From Catenulisporales bacterium (GTDB lineage Bacteria; Actinomycetota; Actinomycetes; Streptomycetales; Catenulisporaceae), in assembly GCA_019510485.1 (NCBI GenBank), contig JAEKKI010000131.1, positions 1 to 54,968 on the forward strand: a stretch of 54,968 nt of DNA. The letters run 5' to 3'. Positions 1-10,357 of this stretch are shown here, piece by piece (within the stretch, counting starts at the first letter, position 1; each line of letters begins with the position of its first letter). The position numbers and the translations under genes were made by a program. The notes beneath the pieces are model-generated. The model was given only the letters and a program-made list of their open reading frames with translations. It was not told the DNA's origin and made no database searches.

Positions 1-104
1 CGCAGCCGTCCGACCAGCACTCGCAGTTCGCGCGCGGCCTGTGCGGGATCGGGGACAGTGCCTGTGCCGACCGTCGGGGCCTTGGCGCCGCCGTGCTCGC
101 TCAT
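1..104 (-). CDS. Partial N-terminus, possible MarR-family regulator
   Basis: Only the first 34 codons of a leftward gene are in the window, starting at an ATG whose complement is at 102-104. The peptide begins with a polar Gly/Pro/Thr-rich stretch followed by an amphipathic segment (AARELRVLVGRLR) resembling the first helix of many actinobacterial MarR regulators. It is divergent from purD with 38 bases between starts. The family assignment rests on one helix and is tentative. Confidence 0.4.
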   Translation of the reverse strand, partial: MSEHGGAKAPTVGTGTVPDPAQAARELRVLVGRL

Positions 105-129
105 GGCGTCAGCTTAGGGCGCCCGCCGG

Positions 130-135
130 TACCCT
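130..135 (+). promoter_or_regulatory. -10-like box TACCCT directly before purD
   Basis: The hexamer TACCCT fits the actinobacterial TANNNT -10 pattern and ends 7 bases before the purD ATG at 143. A transcript starting 7 bases after the box would begin at 142-143, giving a leaderless or nearly leaderless purD mRNA. No Shine-Dalgarno sequence is seen. No clear -35 element is visible. Confidence 0.4.
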
Positions 136-142
136 AACGACC

Positions 143-1387
143 ATGAAGGTCCTCGTCATCGGCAACGGCGGCCGTGAGCACGCCCTCGCCCGCGCCCTCA
201 GCTCCGACCCCGCCGTCACCGCCCTTTACTGCGCCCCCGGCAACCCCGGGATCGCCGAGGTGGCCGAGCTGCGCGCGGTCGACGCGCTGGATCCGGCGGC
301 GGTGCGGGACCTGGCGGTCGAGCTCGGGGTGGACCTGGTCGTCGTCGGTCCGGAGGCACCGCTGGTCGCCGGCGTGGCCGATCCGGTGCGGGCGGCGGGG
401 ATCCCGGTGTTCGGGCCCTCCAAGGCCGCCGCGCTGCTGGAGGGCTCGAAGGCGTTCTCCAAGGAGGTCATGGCCGCCGCCGGCATCCCGACCGCGAAGT
501 CCTACGTCTGCGAGAGCGAGGACGAGTACGCCAAGGCGCTCGATGAGTTCTCAGGCTTCCCTTACGTGGTGAAGGACGACGCGCTCGCGGCCGGCAAGGG
601 CGTCGTCGTCACCGAGGACCGGGACGCCGCCCTGGAGCATGCCCGCGCGTGCGGCCGCGTCGTCATCGAGGAGTACCTCGACGGCCCGGAGGTCTCGCTG
701 TTCGGCATCACCGACGGCCGGACCGTCGTGCCGATGATGCCCGCCCAGGACTTCAAGCGGATCGGCGACGGCGACACCGGGCCCAACACCGGCGGCATGG
801 GCTCCTACTGCCCGCTGCCGTGGGCGCCCGAGGACCTCACCGAGGAGGTCGTCGGGACCGTCATCCAGCCGCTCGTCGACGAGATGCGCCGGCGCGGGAC
901 GCCGTTCGCCGGGCTCGTCTACGCCGGTCTGGCGTTGACCGCCAAGGGCTTGCGGGTCGTGGAGTTCAACGCCCGCTTCGGTGACCCGGAGACGCAGAGC
1001 GTGTTGGCGATGCTGGAGTCCCCGCTGTCCGAACTGCTATACGGAGCCGCGACCGGCACCCTCGCCGACGTCCCCGCGCCCCGCTGGCGCGACGGTGCCG
1101 CGGTCACTGTGGTGCTGGCCGCCGCCGGCTACCCGGGCACCCCGCGCGGCGGCGATGCCATCTCAGGGATCGAAGAGGCCGAGAAGCTCGACACCGTCGT
1201 CAACCAGGCCGGGACGAAGCTCGACGCGGCGGGCACGCTGGTCACCGCCGGCGGCCGCGTCCTGGCGGTCACCGCCGTCGGCCAGGACATCGCCGCGGCC
1301 CGCGCGAAGGTGTACGCGGGTGTGGAGGCCGTCCACTTCGACGGGGCGCGCCACCGTACCGACATCGCGGCTAAAGCAACAGCCTGA
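143..1387 (+). CDS. purD: Phosphoribosylamine-glycine ligase
   Basis: This 414-residue cytoplasmic enzyme joins phosphoribosylamine and glycine with ATP to form GAR, the second step of de novo purine synthesis. The N-terminal loop GNGGREHALA (residues 7-16) is the family hallmark. ATP-grasp features follow: a K-D-D-A-L-A-A-G-K-G segment near residue 150, NTGGMGSYCP near 215 and EFNARFGDPETQ near 274. The length is normal. I chose the ATG at 143 because homologous sequence begins there; the in-frame ATG at 41 would add 34 Arg-rich residues unlike the family. A TANNNT box lies just upstream. It is the first of eight purine genes in the window and is monocistronic by spacing. Confidence 0.97.
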   Translation: MKVLVIGNGGREHALARALSSDPAVTALYCAPGNPGIAEVAELRAVDALDPAAVRDLAVELGVDLVVVGPEAPLVAGVADPVRAAGIPVFGPSKAAALLEGSKAFSKEVMAAAGIPTAKSYVCESEDEYAKALDEFSGFPYVVKDDALAAGKGVVVTEDRDAALEHARACGRVVIEEYLDGPEVSLFGITDGRTVVPMMPAQDFKRIGDGDTGPNTGGMGSYCPLPWAPEDLTEEVVGTVIQPLVDEMRRRGTPFAGLVYAGLALTAKGLRVVEFNARFGDPETQSVLAMLESPLSELLYGAATGTLADVPAPRWRDGAAVTVVLAAAGYPGTPRGGDAISGIEEAEKLDTVVNQAGTKLDAAGTLVTAGGRVLAVTAVGQDIAAARAKVYAGVEAVHFDGARHRTDIAAKATA

Positions 1388-1532
1388 CACGCGGTCGGGT
1401 GGCCCGAATCCCTTGTCGTTCCATCCGAAAGTGTGTATTCGCGCCACGCTGCTGACCTCCGCGGGCCTTTCGCGCTAGCCTTCGCAAGAGGCTCGTGAGC
1501 GGCCTGGGACGCTTGGGGGATCCATCAGCACG

Positions 1533-2942
1533 GTGACTGCGACCACGACGCGGGTGAGTGCCCGCAGGGCTGCCCGCGCCCTCCTCCGCGTGCGAGCGTG
1601 GGTGATAGCCGGCTACGCGCTGAGCGCGGCGGCGGCCTGCGCGGGCCTGATCGTCCTGGCGCACGCGCGCGGCTGGGCCGCCGACGCCCCCGGGGCGCTC
1701 GTGGCCGGCGCGGTGGTGTGCCTGCTATGGGCGCTGCCCGCGCTTGGGGTGTACCGCAGCGCCGTGGCGGCGCCGAAGACCGTGCCGCTGGCCGGTGACG
1801 CCGCGCCGGAACTGGAGTTGTTGGTGCGGCAGCTGGCGCTGCAACTCCAGGTGCCGACGCCGGCCGGGATCGAACTGTCCCCCGACTGCGACGCCTGGCT
1901 GGATCCGCGTCCCGGCGGTCCGGTCCTGGTCATCGGCGCGCCGTTCCTGTGGTGGCTGCGGGTCAGCGAACTGCGCGGGCTGCTCGCCCCGCTGGTGGCC
2001 GGGATGGCCGCGGCCGGGGACGAGCACATCGTACGGGCCCGGACCTTCGCGGCCCGGGCGACCGCCGCACTACGCGGCCGTCCCGGGCACACGCCGCGCT
2101 TCCTGCCCGCCTGGCGGCGCCGGCTCGCGGGCGCCTTCGAGTCCCGCGCCGAGGTGCTGGAGCGGGTCGTGGCCTGGGAGGCGGTGGCCGCCTCGCGGAT
2201 GATCGAGCCCGCCGCCCGCGCCTACGCGCACGAGCAGATCAACATGGCCGCGGCCGGCTGGGACCGGGTGCTCACCCGGCTGGCGCAGCCGGCGTGGGAG
2301 TCGGGCTACTGCCCGGTGGGGCTGAACGTGGCCCTGGTCGGCGCCCTGACCTCACTGGGGCGCCGGGACCGGATGGCGGGCTCGCTGGCCACCCGGCTGA
2401 GCGAGCGTCCGGCCTGCGACCTGCTGGAGGAGCCGGGGGACGTGGACGCGCGGGCGTCCCGGATGGCCGCGGAGCTGTTCGACGGCCGCCGGATCGAGCG
2501 CACGGTGACCTGGGAGCGGTATGTCACGGCGGTGACGGAGCCGGAGCTGGTGCGGCAGGCGGAGTCGGTGCCGGAGGAGCATCCCGCCGCGAAGCGGATA
2601 CGAACCCTGGTCGCCGAGGCCGGGGTGCCGGGGGCGCGCAGCGCGGACGCTGCCGCCACCCGGATTCCGGGGCCGCGTGCGGCGTCTGGTGAAGCGCTGA
2701 CTGTGGCGGATCACTCCGGTCGCCGGCCATCCGAACAGCCCGACACCGAAAGCCTCGCCGCCTACCTCGCGGTCCGCCTCGTCGAGGCCCGCCTCGCGGC
2801 CTGGGGGCTGGACTGGCTCGACGGTCCGGTACTACGCGACCGCGCCGGGGATCTGGTGCCGATCCACGACATCGTGGCCGCGCTCGCCGACGCCGGCGAC
2901 GTCTCCCGGCTCTCGGACTGGCTGGCGCGCAACGCAATCTGA
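1533..2942 (+). CDS. Membrane protein with degenerate M48-like fold
   Basis: Function is unknown. The 469-residue product starts with GTG and has two hydrophobic segments at about residues 23-43 and 54-74. The next stretch (about 80-160) reads like the M48 peptidase scaffold: a segment ending in VLVIGAPFLWWL and then SELRGLLAPLVAG, the position where M48 enzymes carry ELxAVLAHELGH. The HExxH zinc motif is absent here, so peptidase activity is unlikely. The rest is an Arg/Ala-rich soluble region. It lies 145 bases after purD and before a sigma-factor operon. Relationship to M48 is an inference from pattern only. Confidence 0.6.
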   Translation: MTATTTRVSARRAARALLRVRAWVIAGYALSAAAACAGLIVLAHARGWAADAPGALVAGAVVCLLWALPALGVYRSAVAAPKTVPLAGDAAPELELLVRQLALQLQVPTPAGIELSPDCDAWLDPRPGGPVLVIGAPFLWWLRVSELRGLLAPLVAGMAAAGDEHIVRARTFAARATAALRGRPGHTPRFLPAWRRRLAGAFESRAEVLERVVAWEAVAASRMIEPAARAYAHEQINMAAAGWDRVLTRLAQPAWESGYCPVGLNVALVGALTSLGRRDRMAGSLATRLSERPACDLLEEPGDVDARASRMAAELFDGRRIERTVTWERYVTAVTEPELVRQAESVPEEHPAAKRIRTLVAEAGVPGARSADAAATRIPGPRAASGEALTVADHSGRRPSEQPDTESLAAYLAVRLVEARLAAWGLDWLDGPVLRDRAGDLVPIHDIVAALADAGDVSRLSDWLARNAI

Positions 2943-3083
2943 GCAGGTCGGGGGCAGGCGGTCCACAGCCCGGAATCCCCCCATGATCGTCCCATGTCAG
3001 CCCGTAGTGGATGGCGTGACAACCTGACGGCGTCCCACCCTCGTGTAACGAGTGACAGAGCAAGACGACGAGGGGGCGATCGG

Positions 3084-3686
3084 ATGCACCTCAGGGTAGA
3101 GGCCCTCAGAGCAACCAGACCGGACGATGTGGAGTTCGGCGAACTGGTCGCCGCGCGATCGCTCGCGCTGCGCCGGACCGCGTATTTGATGTGCGGTGAT
3201 TGGCATCAGGCAGAAGACATGGTGCAAGTCGCCTTCATCAAGCTGCACGCCGCCTGGGGCCGGGTGCGGCGGCGCGAGGACCTGGACGCGTACCTCCGCA
3301 GAACCCTGCTGCGCACCTGCATAGACGAGAAACGGCGGGCGCGCTGGCACCGGGAGCATCCAGCCTCCGACGCGCTGCCGGACATCGTCGAGGCGCCGCA
3401 GCGCTCGGACCCGGAGACGCTTTCCGACCGCGACGCCCTCGTCGCCGCTTTGCGCGCGCTGCCGCCCGGGCAGCGCGCGGTCCTGGTCCTGCGGTTCTGG
3501 GAGGACCAGAGCGTGGAGGAGACCGCCCGGCTGTTGCGGTGCTCGATAGGCACCGTCAAGAGCCAGACGGCGCGGGGTTTGACGGCGATGCGCGCGGTAT
3601 TCGCGAGCCCCGCGCACGCCGTCGATCCCGACCGGCCGGCCGCTCGGCCGGCCGATCCGTTGATCCGGACGGAAGGGAAGGCATGA
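3084..3686 (+). CDS. ECF sigma factor, SigE family
   Basis: The 200-residue protein has sigma region 2 near residues 15-75 (including GDWHQAEDMVQVAFIKLHAAWGRV) and region 4 near 125-170 (LPPGQRAVLVLRFWEDQSVEETARLL, then a helix-turn-helix with CSIGTVKSQTARGL). This is the layout of actinobacterial SigE-family ECF factors that direct RNA polymerase to a small regulon. The ATG at 3084 follows a GAGGGGG ribosome-binding site; an upstream in-frame start at 2994 lacks homology. Its stop overlaps the next start (ATGA), so it is coupled to the membrane protein behind it, the usual position of an anti-sigma partner. Confidence 0.9.
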   Translation: MHLRVEALRATRPDDVEFGELVAARSLALRRTAYLMCGDWHQAEDMVQVAFIKLHAAWGRVRRREDLDAYLRRTLLRTCIDEKRRARWHREHPASDALPDIVEAPQRSDPETLSDRDALVAALRALPPGQRAVLVLRFWEDQSVEETARLLRCSIGTVKSQTARGLTAMRAVFASPAHAVDPDRPAARPADPLIRTEGKA

Positions 3687-5293
3687 CCCTGATGGGTACA
3701 GGCGCCGGGGAATTCAAGGACATCACAGACACCGAGGACATGGACTGGGCTCGCGACCTGTTCGACAGGGCGCGGGCGGGAGGGGAGCCGCTGTGGAGCG
3801 GCGCGGACGTCGCGGTCATCGCCCGTTCCGGGAACCGGCGGCGACGGCTGCGGGCCCTGGGCACCGGCGGCGGACTGCTGGGCGTGGCCGCCGTGACCGT
3901 GGCGGTGGCGGTGACGCTGGGCGCCGGGACGACCGACGCGGGCCAAGCACCGGGACCCGGCGGCGGCTGGGGCGGCCGACCGTTGCGGGACGTGTTCCAC
4001 TACGCGCGGATCACCAGCTCCGGCACCAGCAGTGGCAACGTGGACATCCGCCAGCACGTGCCGAAGACCGCGGCCGCCGATGTGGCCGCGCTGATCGGGC
4101 GCCTGGATCCGGCCGGAGCGCACCTGAGGGGGGAGCCCGACGGGCCGACGCCCGATCCGCCGAGGATCGTGAGCGATGACGAGCCCGCTCTGAAGCAGGT
4201 CGTGAGTATCACTTTGGGCTCGACGTGGACGGCAGACGGCTCCGCACCGGCCCACCCCGTCGCGCCCGCCCGACCGCCGTATGCCCGGGTCTCCTACGCG
4301 TTCTTCAACGATGTGAACGTGCTGCGAGGCGGTGGAATAGGGCTGAGCTCCAACACCCGGCCCCAGCCGTGCGGGTACTCCGTGGACCAGGTCCTGACCG
4401 CCCGCATGTCGATCAGTCCGGCGCCGCCACCGCAGTGGTCGGCGTGTCGGCGCACGGTGCTATCCGACGGGTCCACCGTCGGCGTCACCAGTGCCCGGTT
4501 CGGAGCGGGCATGGAGACGGTCGCCGTGCGAGTGTTCGGATCCGGGAACGTGGTCGCGCTGCTGGGATGGGACTATTCGGCGCCCCGCGTCGACATCACC
4601 GGACCGGCCGACGCGGGATCGGTGGTGACCCCTGCGCCGTGGACCGAGGACTCCATCGTGGCCGCCCTGTCCGATCCGGAGATCAAGCCGGTGCTGCCAC
4701 CGCGACCCCGGCCGAACGTTGACACCAAGATGCTGACACCGAGCGATCTGGGTACGGACTGGAATTACGACCTCACCAAGGGAGAGGGATTCACCAACGA
4801 GTTCGTCATGGACAACGGCTGCGCTCCGGACGCCAGCATCTTCGGCCTGGCCGACGGCAAGGCCCTCAACTACGCCGGGAACCTGCCCGACGGCACGCCG
4901 GCGACCGCCTTCGAAGGCGAGTACCGCCTGCCCGCGGGCACCGGTGCGCAGACCATGCGGGACGCCCGGAAGAACAGCCAGGGCGGCTGCGATCCCAACC
5001 CCACTTTCGGGTTTTCGAAGGACACCATGTCGGACCTGCCAGCCGGGATCGGCGACGGCGCGTTCATCGAGAACCAACCGCAACAGGGCACCGTGCGCGT
5101 GAGCGTCCGGTTCGGCGACACGATCCTGCAGACCATCATCAACCGCGACGATCACAAGACGCTGGACCTGACATCCGCCGCGGGCAAGGCCTGGCTGGAG
5201 GGGATCGCCCGGCAGATGGCGGCGCACTGGACCGGGCAGAGCCCTGGCGTGAGCGTCGTGTCCAGCCCCGGACGTCCCGAACACACCCGATAG
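3683..5293 (+). CDS. Probable sigma-factor partner, single-pass membrane protein
   Basis: The 536-residue protein has an acidic cytoplasmic start of about 55 residues, a basic NRRRRLR stop, one membrane helix at about residues 60-80 and a large outer domain of about 450 residues. That is the topology of anti-sigma factors, and translation is coupled to the sigma gene by an ATGA overlap. I see no zinc-binding HxxxCxxC motif in the short inner part and do not recognise the outer domain, so anti-sigma function is inferred from position and topology only. The outer domain has paired Cys residues (for example around RPQPCGY and SACRRT). No obvious terminator follows before purB. Confidence 0.7.
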   Translation: MTLMGTGAGEFKDITDTEDMDWARDLFDRARAGGEPLWSGADVAVIARSGNRRRRLRALGTGGGLLGVAAVTVAVAVTLGAGTTDAGQAPGPGGGWGGRPLRDVFHYARITSSGTSSGNVDIRQHVPKTAAADVAALIGRLDPAGAHLRGEPDGPTPDPPRIVSDDEPALKQVVSITLGSTWTADGSAPAHPVAPARPPYARVSYAFFNDVNVLRGGGIGLSSNTRPQPCGYSVDQVLTARMSISPAPPPQWSACRRTVLSDGSTVGVTSARFGAGMETVAVRVFGSGNVVALLGWDYSAPRVDITGPADAGSVVTPAPWTEDSIVAALSDPEIKPVLPPRPRPNVDTKMLTPSDLGTDWNYDLTKGEGFTNEFVMDNGCAPDASIFGLADGKALNYAGNLPDGTPATAFEGEYRLPAGTGAQTMRDARKNSQGGCDPNPTFGFSKDTMSDLPAGIGDGAFIENQPQQGTVRVSVRFGDTILQTIINRDDHKTLDLTSAAGKAWLEGIARQMAAHWTGQSPGVSVVSSPGRPEHTR

Positions 5294-5399
5294 GAGCCAG
5301 ATCACACAGGCCCTGACCAGCACCGGTTAGGACCGGCGGTGGCCTCCTGGGAGAATCAGACGTCAAGACCTCCCGACCCAGCCCAGGAAGGCCGCCGCC

Positions 5400-6710
<1,311 letters not shown>

Positions 6711-6721
6711 GGGTCGCCGGG

Positions 6722-8146
6722 TCAGCCCGGTGTCACGAGTTCGCGCTCCGCTTCCGAAGCCTCGCCGACGTCCTCGGTGCGGGCGTATCCCGGCAGACGG
6801 CGCACCTCGAACAGCATCGCGGCCACCACGAAGATGACTCCGCCGATCACGTAGGAGTTGCCGAGGATCATCTGGAAGGGGTCCCATGCCTCTTCCCGAT
6901 GGCCCAACTTGGGCACGTAGTAGATCAACCCGGTCGGAATCAGGGGTTGGCCGGGGTCCGATCCGCCTGAATCGTTGACGCGCATCGGCCAGGCCAGCGC
7001 CATGATCGTGCCGACGCCGGTCCAGAAGGGCATCCAGCGGTGCCGGGAGCGCCGCGCCGCATGGAAGGCCAGCACGAGCAGGGGCACGAACCAGACCCAG
7101 TGGCACGTCCACGAGATGGGCGACACCTCCAGCGCCACGACCCCGATCAGGCAGACCGCCAGCAGCTCGGCGCCGCGGTTGGAGGCCAGGGCCGCCGCGG
7201 CCATGCCCACGACCACGATCAGCAGGCAGCTGATGAGCCAGGGTAGCTTCGAGGCGGACTCGCTGTTGTCTGAAAGCCGGAGGAACAGGCCCTTGAAAGA
7301 CTGGTTCGCGGCGTAGTCGACGATGTCGAACGGGGTGGCTCCGATCGCGTGGAACCAGAACGCGCGGGACGCCGTCGGCAGCACCCACCAGGTCGCGCCG
7401 CTCACGGCCACGAAGGTGCCGGCGGCGACGAGCGCGGCCCGCACCCGGCGGGTTATCAGCAGGTAGACGATGAACAATGCCGGGGTGAGTTTGATCGCGG
7501 TGGCCAGTCCCACGCCGACGCCTTTGGCCCGGTTCCGGTCCGACAGCGCCAGGTCCGCGACGACCAAGGCCATCACCAGCATGTTCACCTGGCCCAAGTT
7601 CAGGTTCGAGTGCACCGGCTCGAGCCACAGGCCGACGGCCGCGACCGCGAAGGCCGCCCCCCAGCGGCCGGCGCCGGCCCGCAGGCCCAGCATTCCCAGC
7701 GCGGCCCAGGCCACGACCACGAGGCAGCCGATGCTGACGCCCGCGCTCAGCACCTTGACCGTGTCGAAGTCGATCCCGGTCAGCTTGAAGAACACCAGTG
7801 CCGTCAACGGGGGATAGAGGTAGGGCAGACCGGCCGGGCCCAGGCCGCTGGAGTACAGCTCGGACTGGTGGTGGGCCAACGACCGGCCCGCGTCGAAGTA
7901 GACCGCCAGATCGATCATGCTCCAGAGGCTTTCGGGGTGCGCCGAGACGACGGCGATCCGCAGCCACACGGACAGCGCGAACGCGGTCACACCGACGAAG
8001 GCGAGTGTCCGGCCCCGAGCCAGCCTGACGTGCTGCGCGGCCATCCCGAGGAAGGGGGCGCGGTCGCCGCGGAAGATCGAGGACAGGGCGTCCCGGCCGA
8101 GGCCCGCCAAGGATCGAAGGCGGACGGTGGCCAGTGTTTCCGACAT
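6722..8146 (-). CDS. GT87-family polyprenol-phosphate mannosyltransferase
   Basis: The 474-residue integral membrane protein has around ten hydrophobic segments and fits GT-C glycosyltransferases of the GT87/DUF2029 family (PimE-like), which use polyprenyl-phosphate-mannose to extend glycolipids outside the membrane. Supporting points are the Asp in the first outer loop (MIDLAVYFDAG, D79), the YPPLTALVF segment after it, LNLGQVNML, a positively framed KLTPALFIVYLL helix and the late SPISWTCHWVWFVPLLVL helix. The acceptor cannot be read from sequence. It is a lone gene, convergent with purB and divergent from purC. Confidence 0.85.
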   Translation of the reverse strand: MSETLATVRLRSLAGLGRDALSSIFRGDRAPFLGMAAQHVRLARGRTLAFVGVTAFALSVWLRIAVVSAHPESLWSMIDLAVYFDAGRSLAHHQSELYSSGLGPAGLPYLYPPLTALVFFKLTGIDFDTVKVLSAGVSIGCLVVVAWAALGMLGLRAGAGRWGAAFAVAAVGLWLEPVHSNLNLGQVNMLVMALVVADLALSDRNRAKGVGVGLATAIKLTPALFIVYLLITRRVRAALVAAGTFVAVSGATWWVLPTASRAFWFHAIGATPFDIVDYAANQSFKGLFLRLSDNSESASKLPWLISCLLIVVVGMAAAALASNRGAELLAVCLIGVVALEVSPISWTCHWVWFVPLLVLAFHAARRSRHRWMPFWTGVGTIMALAWPMRVNDSGGSDPGQPLIPTGLIYYVPKLGHREEAWDPFQMILGNSYVIGGVIFVVAAMLFEVRRLPGYARTEDVGEASEAERELVTPG

Positions 8147-8212
8147 GTGGGACCCCTACCGATGAACTCTCCGCTGACCAGCCGCCTCGGTTAAGGGGCG
8201 CAGCGGGCGTCG

Positions 8213-8243
8213 ATTTTAGACCATCCTTGTTACGAGATGACAA
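8213..8243 (-). promoter_or_regulatory. Sigma-70-like promoter for the GT87 gene
   Basis: On the minus strand TTGTCA (8243-8238) is followed by TAAAAT (8218-8213) with a 19-base gap, or by the overlapping TCTAAA with a 17-base gap. Both elements are close to the consensus and the spacing is workable. The site lies about 65 bases before the GT87 start. Confidence 0.5.
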
Positions 8244-8317
8244 CAGTCCGGGAGCGGGGCGAGCCCGGGCCCGCGACCGGGCCGCTGCCGCTCCCCGCCG
8301 CTCCCCGCCGCCCCCGA

Positions 8318-8323
8318 TAGGCT
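8318..8323 (+). promoter_or_regulatory. -10-like box TAGGCT directly before purC
   Basis: TAGGCT matches the actinobacterial TANNNT -10 pattern. Its last base is 7 before the purC GTG at 8330, so transcription would start at the start codon itself. No ribosome-binding site is present in the C-rich stretch upstream, which agrees with a leaderless message. Confidence 0.5.
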
Positions 8324-8329
8324 GGCCCC

Positions 8330-9217
8330 GTGATCACCGGCCTGAACCACCTCGCCAGCGGCAAGATCCGGGACCTGTACGCGGTCGGCGACGACCTGCT
8401 GCTCGTCGCCTCGGACAAGATCTCCGCCTACGACCACGTGCTGGAGACCGAGATCCCCGACAAGGGCCGGATCCTGACGCGGCTGTCGATGTGGTGGTTC
8501 GGGCAGCTCGCCGATCTGGTGCCGAACCACGTGATCACCGCCGACGTCGAGCAGTTCCCGGCCGAGCTGGCACCGTTCAAGGAGGAGCTGCGCGGGCGCT
8601 CCATGCTGTGCCGGCGGCTGGCCATGGTGCCGGTGGAGTGCGTGGCGCGCGGTTACCTGACCGGCTCAGGGCTCGCCGAGTACGAGCGGACCGGGACGGC
8701 GAACGGCGTGCCGCTGCCGGCCGGGCTGGTCGACGGCTCGCGCCTGGACCGGCCGATCTTCACGCCGGCGATGAAGGCCGAGGTCGGCGCGCACGACGAG
8801 AACGTCAGCTTCGAGGAGATGGTCGAGCGGACCGGCGATCCGGAGCTGGCCGCGCGTCTCAAGGACCTGACGCTGGCGGTCTACGAGCGGGCCCGGGGCA
8901 TCGCCGAGGCGCGCGGGGTCCTGCTGGCCGACACCAAGTTCGAGTTCGGGCGGCTGCCCGGCGGCACGCTGATGCTGGCCGACGAGGTGCTGACCCCGGA
9001 CTCCTCCCGCTTCTGGCCCGCCGACCAGTGGCATCCGGGCCGCGCGCAGCCGTCCTTCGACAAGCAGTACGTGCGGGACTGGCTCACCTCCCCGGCCTCC
9101 GGCTGGGACCGCGGGTCCGACACGCCGCCGCCGGCGCTGCCGGAAGACGTCGTGCAGGCCACCCGAGCGCGCTACGTCGAGGCGTACGAGCGGCTCACCG
9201 GCGAGAAGTTCGCGTAG
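8330..9217 (+). CDS. purC: SAICAR synthetase
   Basis: The 295-residue enzyme condenses CAIR with aspartate using ATP to give SAICAR. The N-terminus has the family pattern SGKIRDLYAVGDDLLLVASDKISAYD (glycine-rich ATP-binding start), followed by PVECVARGYLTGSG near residue 105 and the late D-S-S-R-F-W segment and SFDKQYVRDWL, all standard. Length agrees with the actinobacterial type (about 290-300). The GTG start at 8330 begins the conserved sequence. It stands alone, with 127 bases before purS. Confidence 0.96.
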   Translation: MITGLNHLASGKIRDLYAVGDDLLLVASDKISAYDHVLETEIPDKGRILTRLSMWWFGQLADLVPNHVITADVEQFPAELAPFKEELRGRSMLCRRLAMVPVECVARGYLTGSGLAEYERTGTANGVPLPAGLVDGSRLDRPIFTPAMKAEVGAHDENVSFEEMVERTGDPELAARLKDLTLAVYERARGIAEARGVLLADTKFEFGRLPGGTLMLADEVLTPDSSRFWPADQWHPGRAQPSFDKQYVRDWLTSPASGWDRGSDTPPPALPEDVVQATRARYVEAYERLTGEKFA

Positions 9218-9273
9218 GAAGCCTCTGCGGCGAGCCGCTCGCCGGGCGGGCCGTGAGCACGCATAACCGCCGG

Positions 9274-9279
9274 TAGACT
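9274..9279 (+). promoter_or_regulatory. -10-like box TAGACT before purSQL
   Basis: TAGACT matches the TANNNT pattern and is identical to the box in front of purF. It would start a transcript near 9286 and leave a leader of about 60 bases before purS, unlike the leaderless pur genes here. It is the likely promoter of the purS-purQ-purL operon. The -35 is not clear. Confidence 0.4.
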
Positions 9280-9344
9280 GGGGATCACCGCCACCCAGTA
9301 GCCCCGGCGCGGACGTGCCGCGGCTGAAGCGAATGGGAGTACCC

Positions 9345-9626
9345 GTGGCCCGCGTCCTCGTCGACGTCATGCTCAAGCCCGAGATCCTCGACCCGCAGGG
9401 GCAGGCGGTGCAGCGCGCGCTGCCCCGAATGGGCTTCGACACCGTCCTCAACGTCCGCCAGGGCAAGCGCTTCGAGCTGGAGCTCGACGACGCCGACCCG
9501 GCGACCCTGGAGGCCACCGCCGCGGCGATGGCCGAGAAGCTGTTGGCCAACACCGTGATCGAGGACTTCAAGGTCACGGTCCTTTCAGCCGGCGCCGACG
9601 ACCCTGAGACTGCCGGGGCCGCCTGA
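9345..9626 (+). CDS. purS: FGAM synthase subunit PurS
   Basis: This 93-residue protein forms the small structural subunit that bridges PurQ and PurL in the bacterial three-part FGAM synthase. It carries the typical V-D-V-M-L-K-P-E start, the QRALPRMGF segment and the [10 protein letters not shown] strand, and ends with [15 protein letters not shown] chose the GTG at 9345 because the family begins MARV and a GGGAG site lies 4-9 bases upstream; the ATG at 9333 would use part of that site as codons. The stop overlaps the purQ start by one base (TGATG). Confidence 0.95.
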   Translation: MARVLVDVMLKPEILDPQGQAVQRALPRMGFDTVLNVRQGKRFELELDDADPATLEATAAAMAEKLLANTVIEDFKVTVLSAGADDPETAGAA

Positions 9627-10357
9627 TGCCCGCCCGCATCGGCGTCGTCACCTTCCCCGGCACCCTGGACGACCAGCAGGCGCTGCGCGCCGCCGCGGCC
9701 GTCGGGGCCGAGCCGGTGAAGCTGTGGCACCGGGACAAGGACCTGCACCAGGTGGACGCGGTCGTGCTCCCCGGTGGCTTCTCCTACGGCGACTACCTGC
9801 GGGCCGGCGCCATCGCCCGGTTCTCGCCGGTGATGGACACGATCATCGACGCGGCCCGCGGCGGCCTGCCGGTCCTGGGCATCTGCAACGGCTTCCAGGT
9901 GCTGTGCGAGGCGCACCTGCTGGAGGGCGCCATGATCCGCAACGGCGACCTGCACTTCATCAACCGCGACGTGACGCTGCGGATCGAGAACACCCGCACC
10001 GCCTGGACCTCGGACTACGAGCCGGGTGCCGAGGCGGTCATCCCGATCAAGAACGTGGACGGCCGCTTCGTCGCCGACGAGCGCACGCTGGACGCGCTGG
10101 AGGCCGAGGGCCGGGTTCTGGCGCGTTACGTCTCTGACGACAATCAGCACGGTGTCGGCAATAATCAGCACAGTGTCGGCAACCCGAACGGCTCGCTTCG
10201 CGACATCGCCGGGATCTGCAACGCCGCCGGCAACGTCGTCGGCCTGATGCCGCACCCGGAGTACGCCATCGACGACCTGACCGGCCCCTACCCGGGCCCG
10301 GGCACCGACGGCCTGCCGTTCTTCACCTCGATCCTCAAGAGCTTGGTTTCCGCATGA
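9626..10357 (+). CDS. purQ: FGAM synthase glutaminase subunit PurQ
   Basis: The 243-residue class I glutamine amidotransferase hydrolyses glutamine and passes ammonia to PurL. The nucleophile is Cys87 in [12 protein letters not shown], and the His/Glu pair lies in MPHPEYA (H210, E212). The oxyanion segment [17 protein letters not shown] is intact. Between a beta strand (LARYVSD) and the conserved [11 protein letters not shown] there is a small insertion made of two copies of a 7-residue unit. It is coupled on both sides: a one-base TGATG overlap with purS and a four-base ATGA overlap with purL. Confidence 0.96.
   Translation: MPARIGVVTFPGTLDDQQALRAAAAVGAEPVKLWHRDKDLHQVDAVVLPGGFSYGDYLRAGAIARFSPVMDTIIDAARGGLPVLGICNGFQVLCEAHLLEGAMIRNGDLHFINRDVTLRIENTRTAWTSDYEPGAEAVIPIKNVDGRFVADERTLDALEAEGRVLARYVSDDNQHGVGNNQHSVGNPNGSLRDIAGICNAAGNVVGLMPHPEYAIDDLTGPYPGPGTDGLPFFTSILKSLVSA
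10142..10181 (+). repeat. 21-base in-frame tandem duplication inside purQ
   Basis: AATCAGCACGGTGTCGGCA (10142-10160) recurs at 10163-10181 with one changed base, an offset of exactly 21 bases or seven codons (units of the form NNQHGVG and NNQHSVG). It lengthens a surface loop before [11 protein letters not shown] without breaking the frame or touching catalytic residues. Confidence 0.8.
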
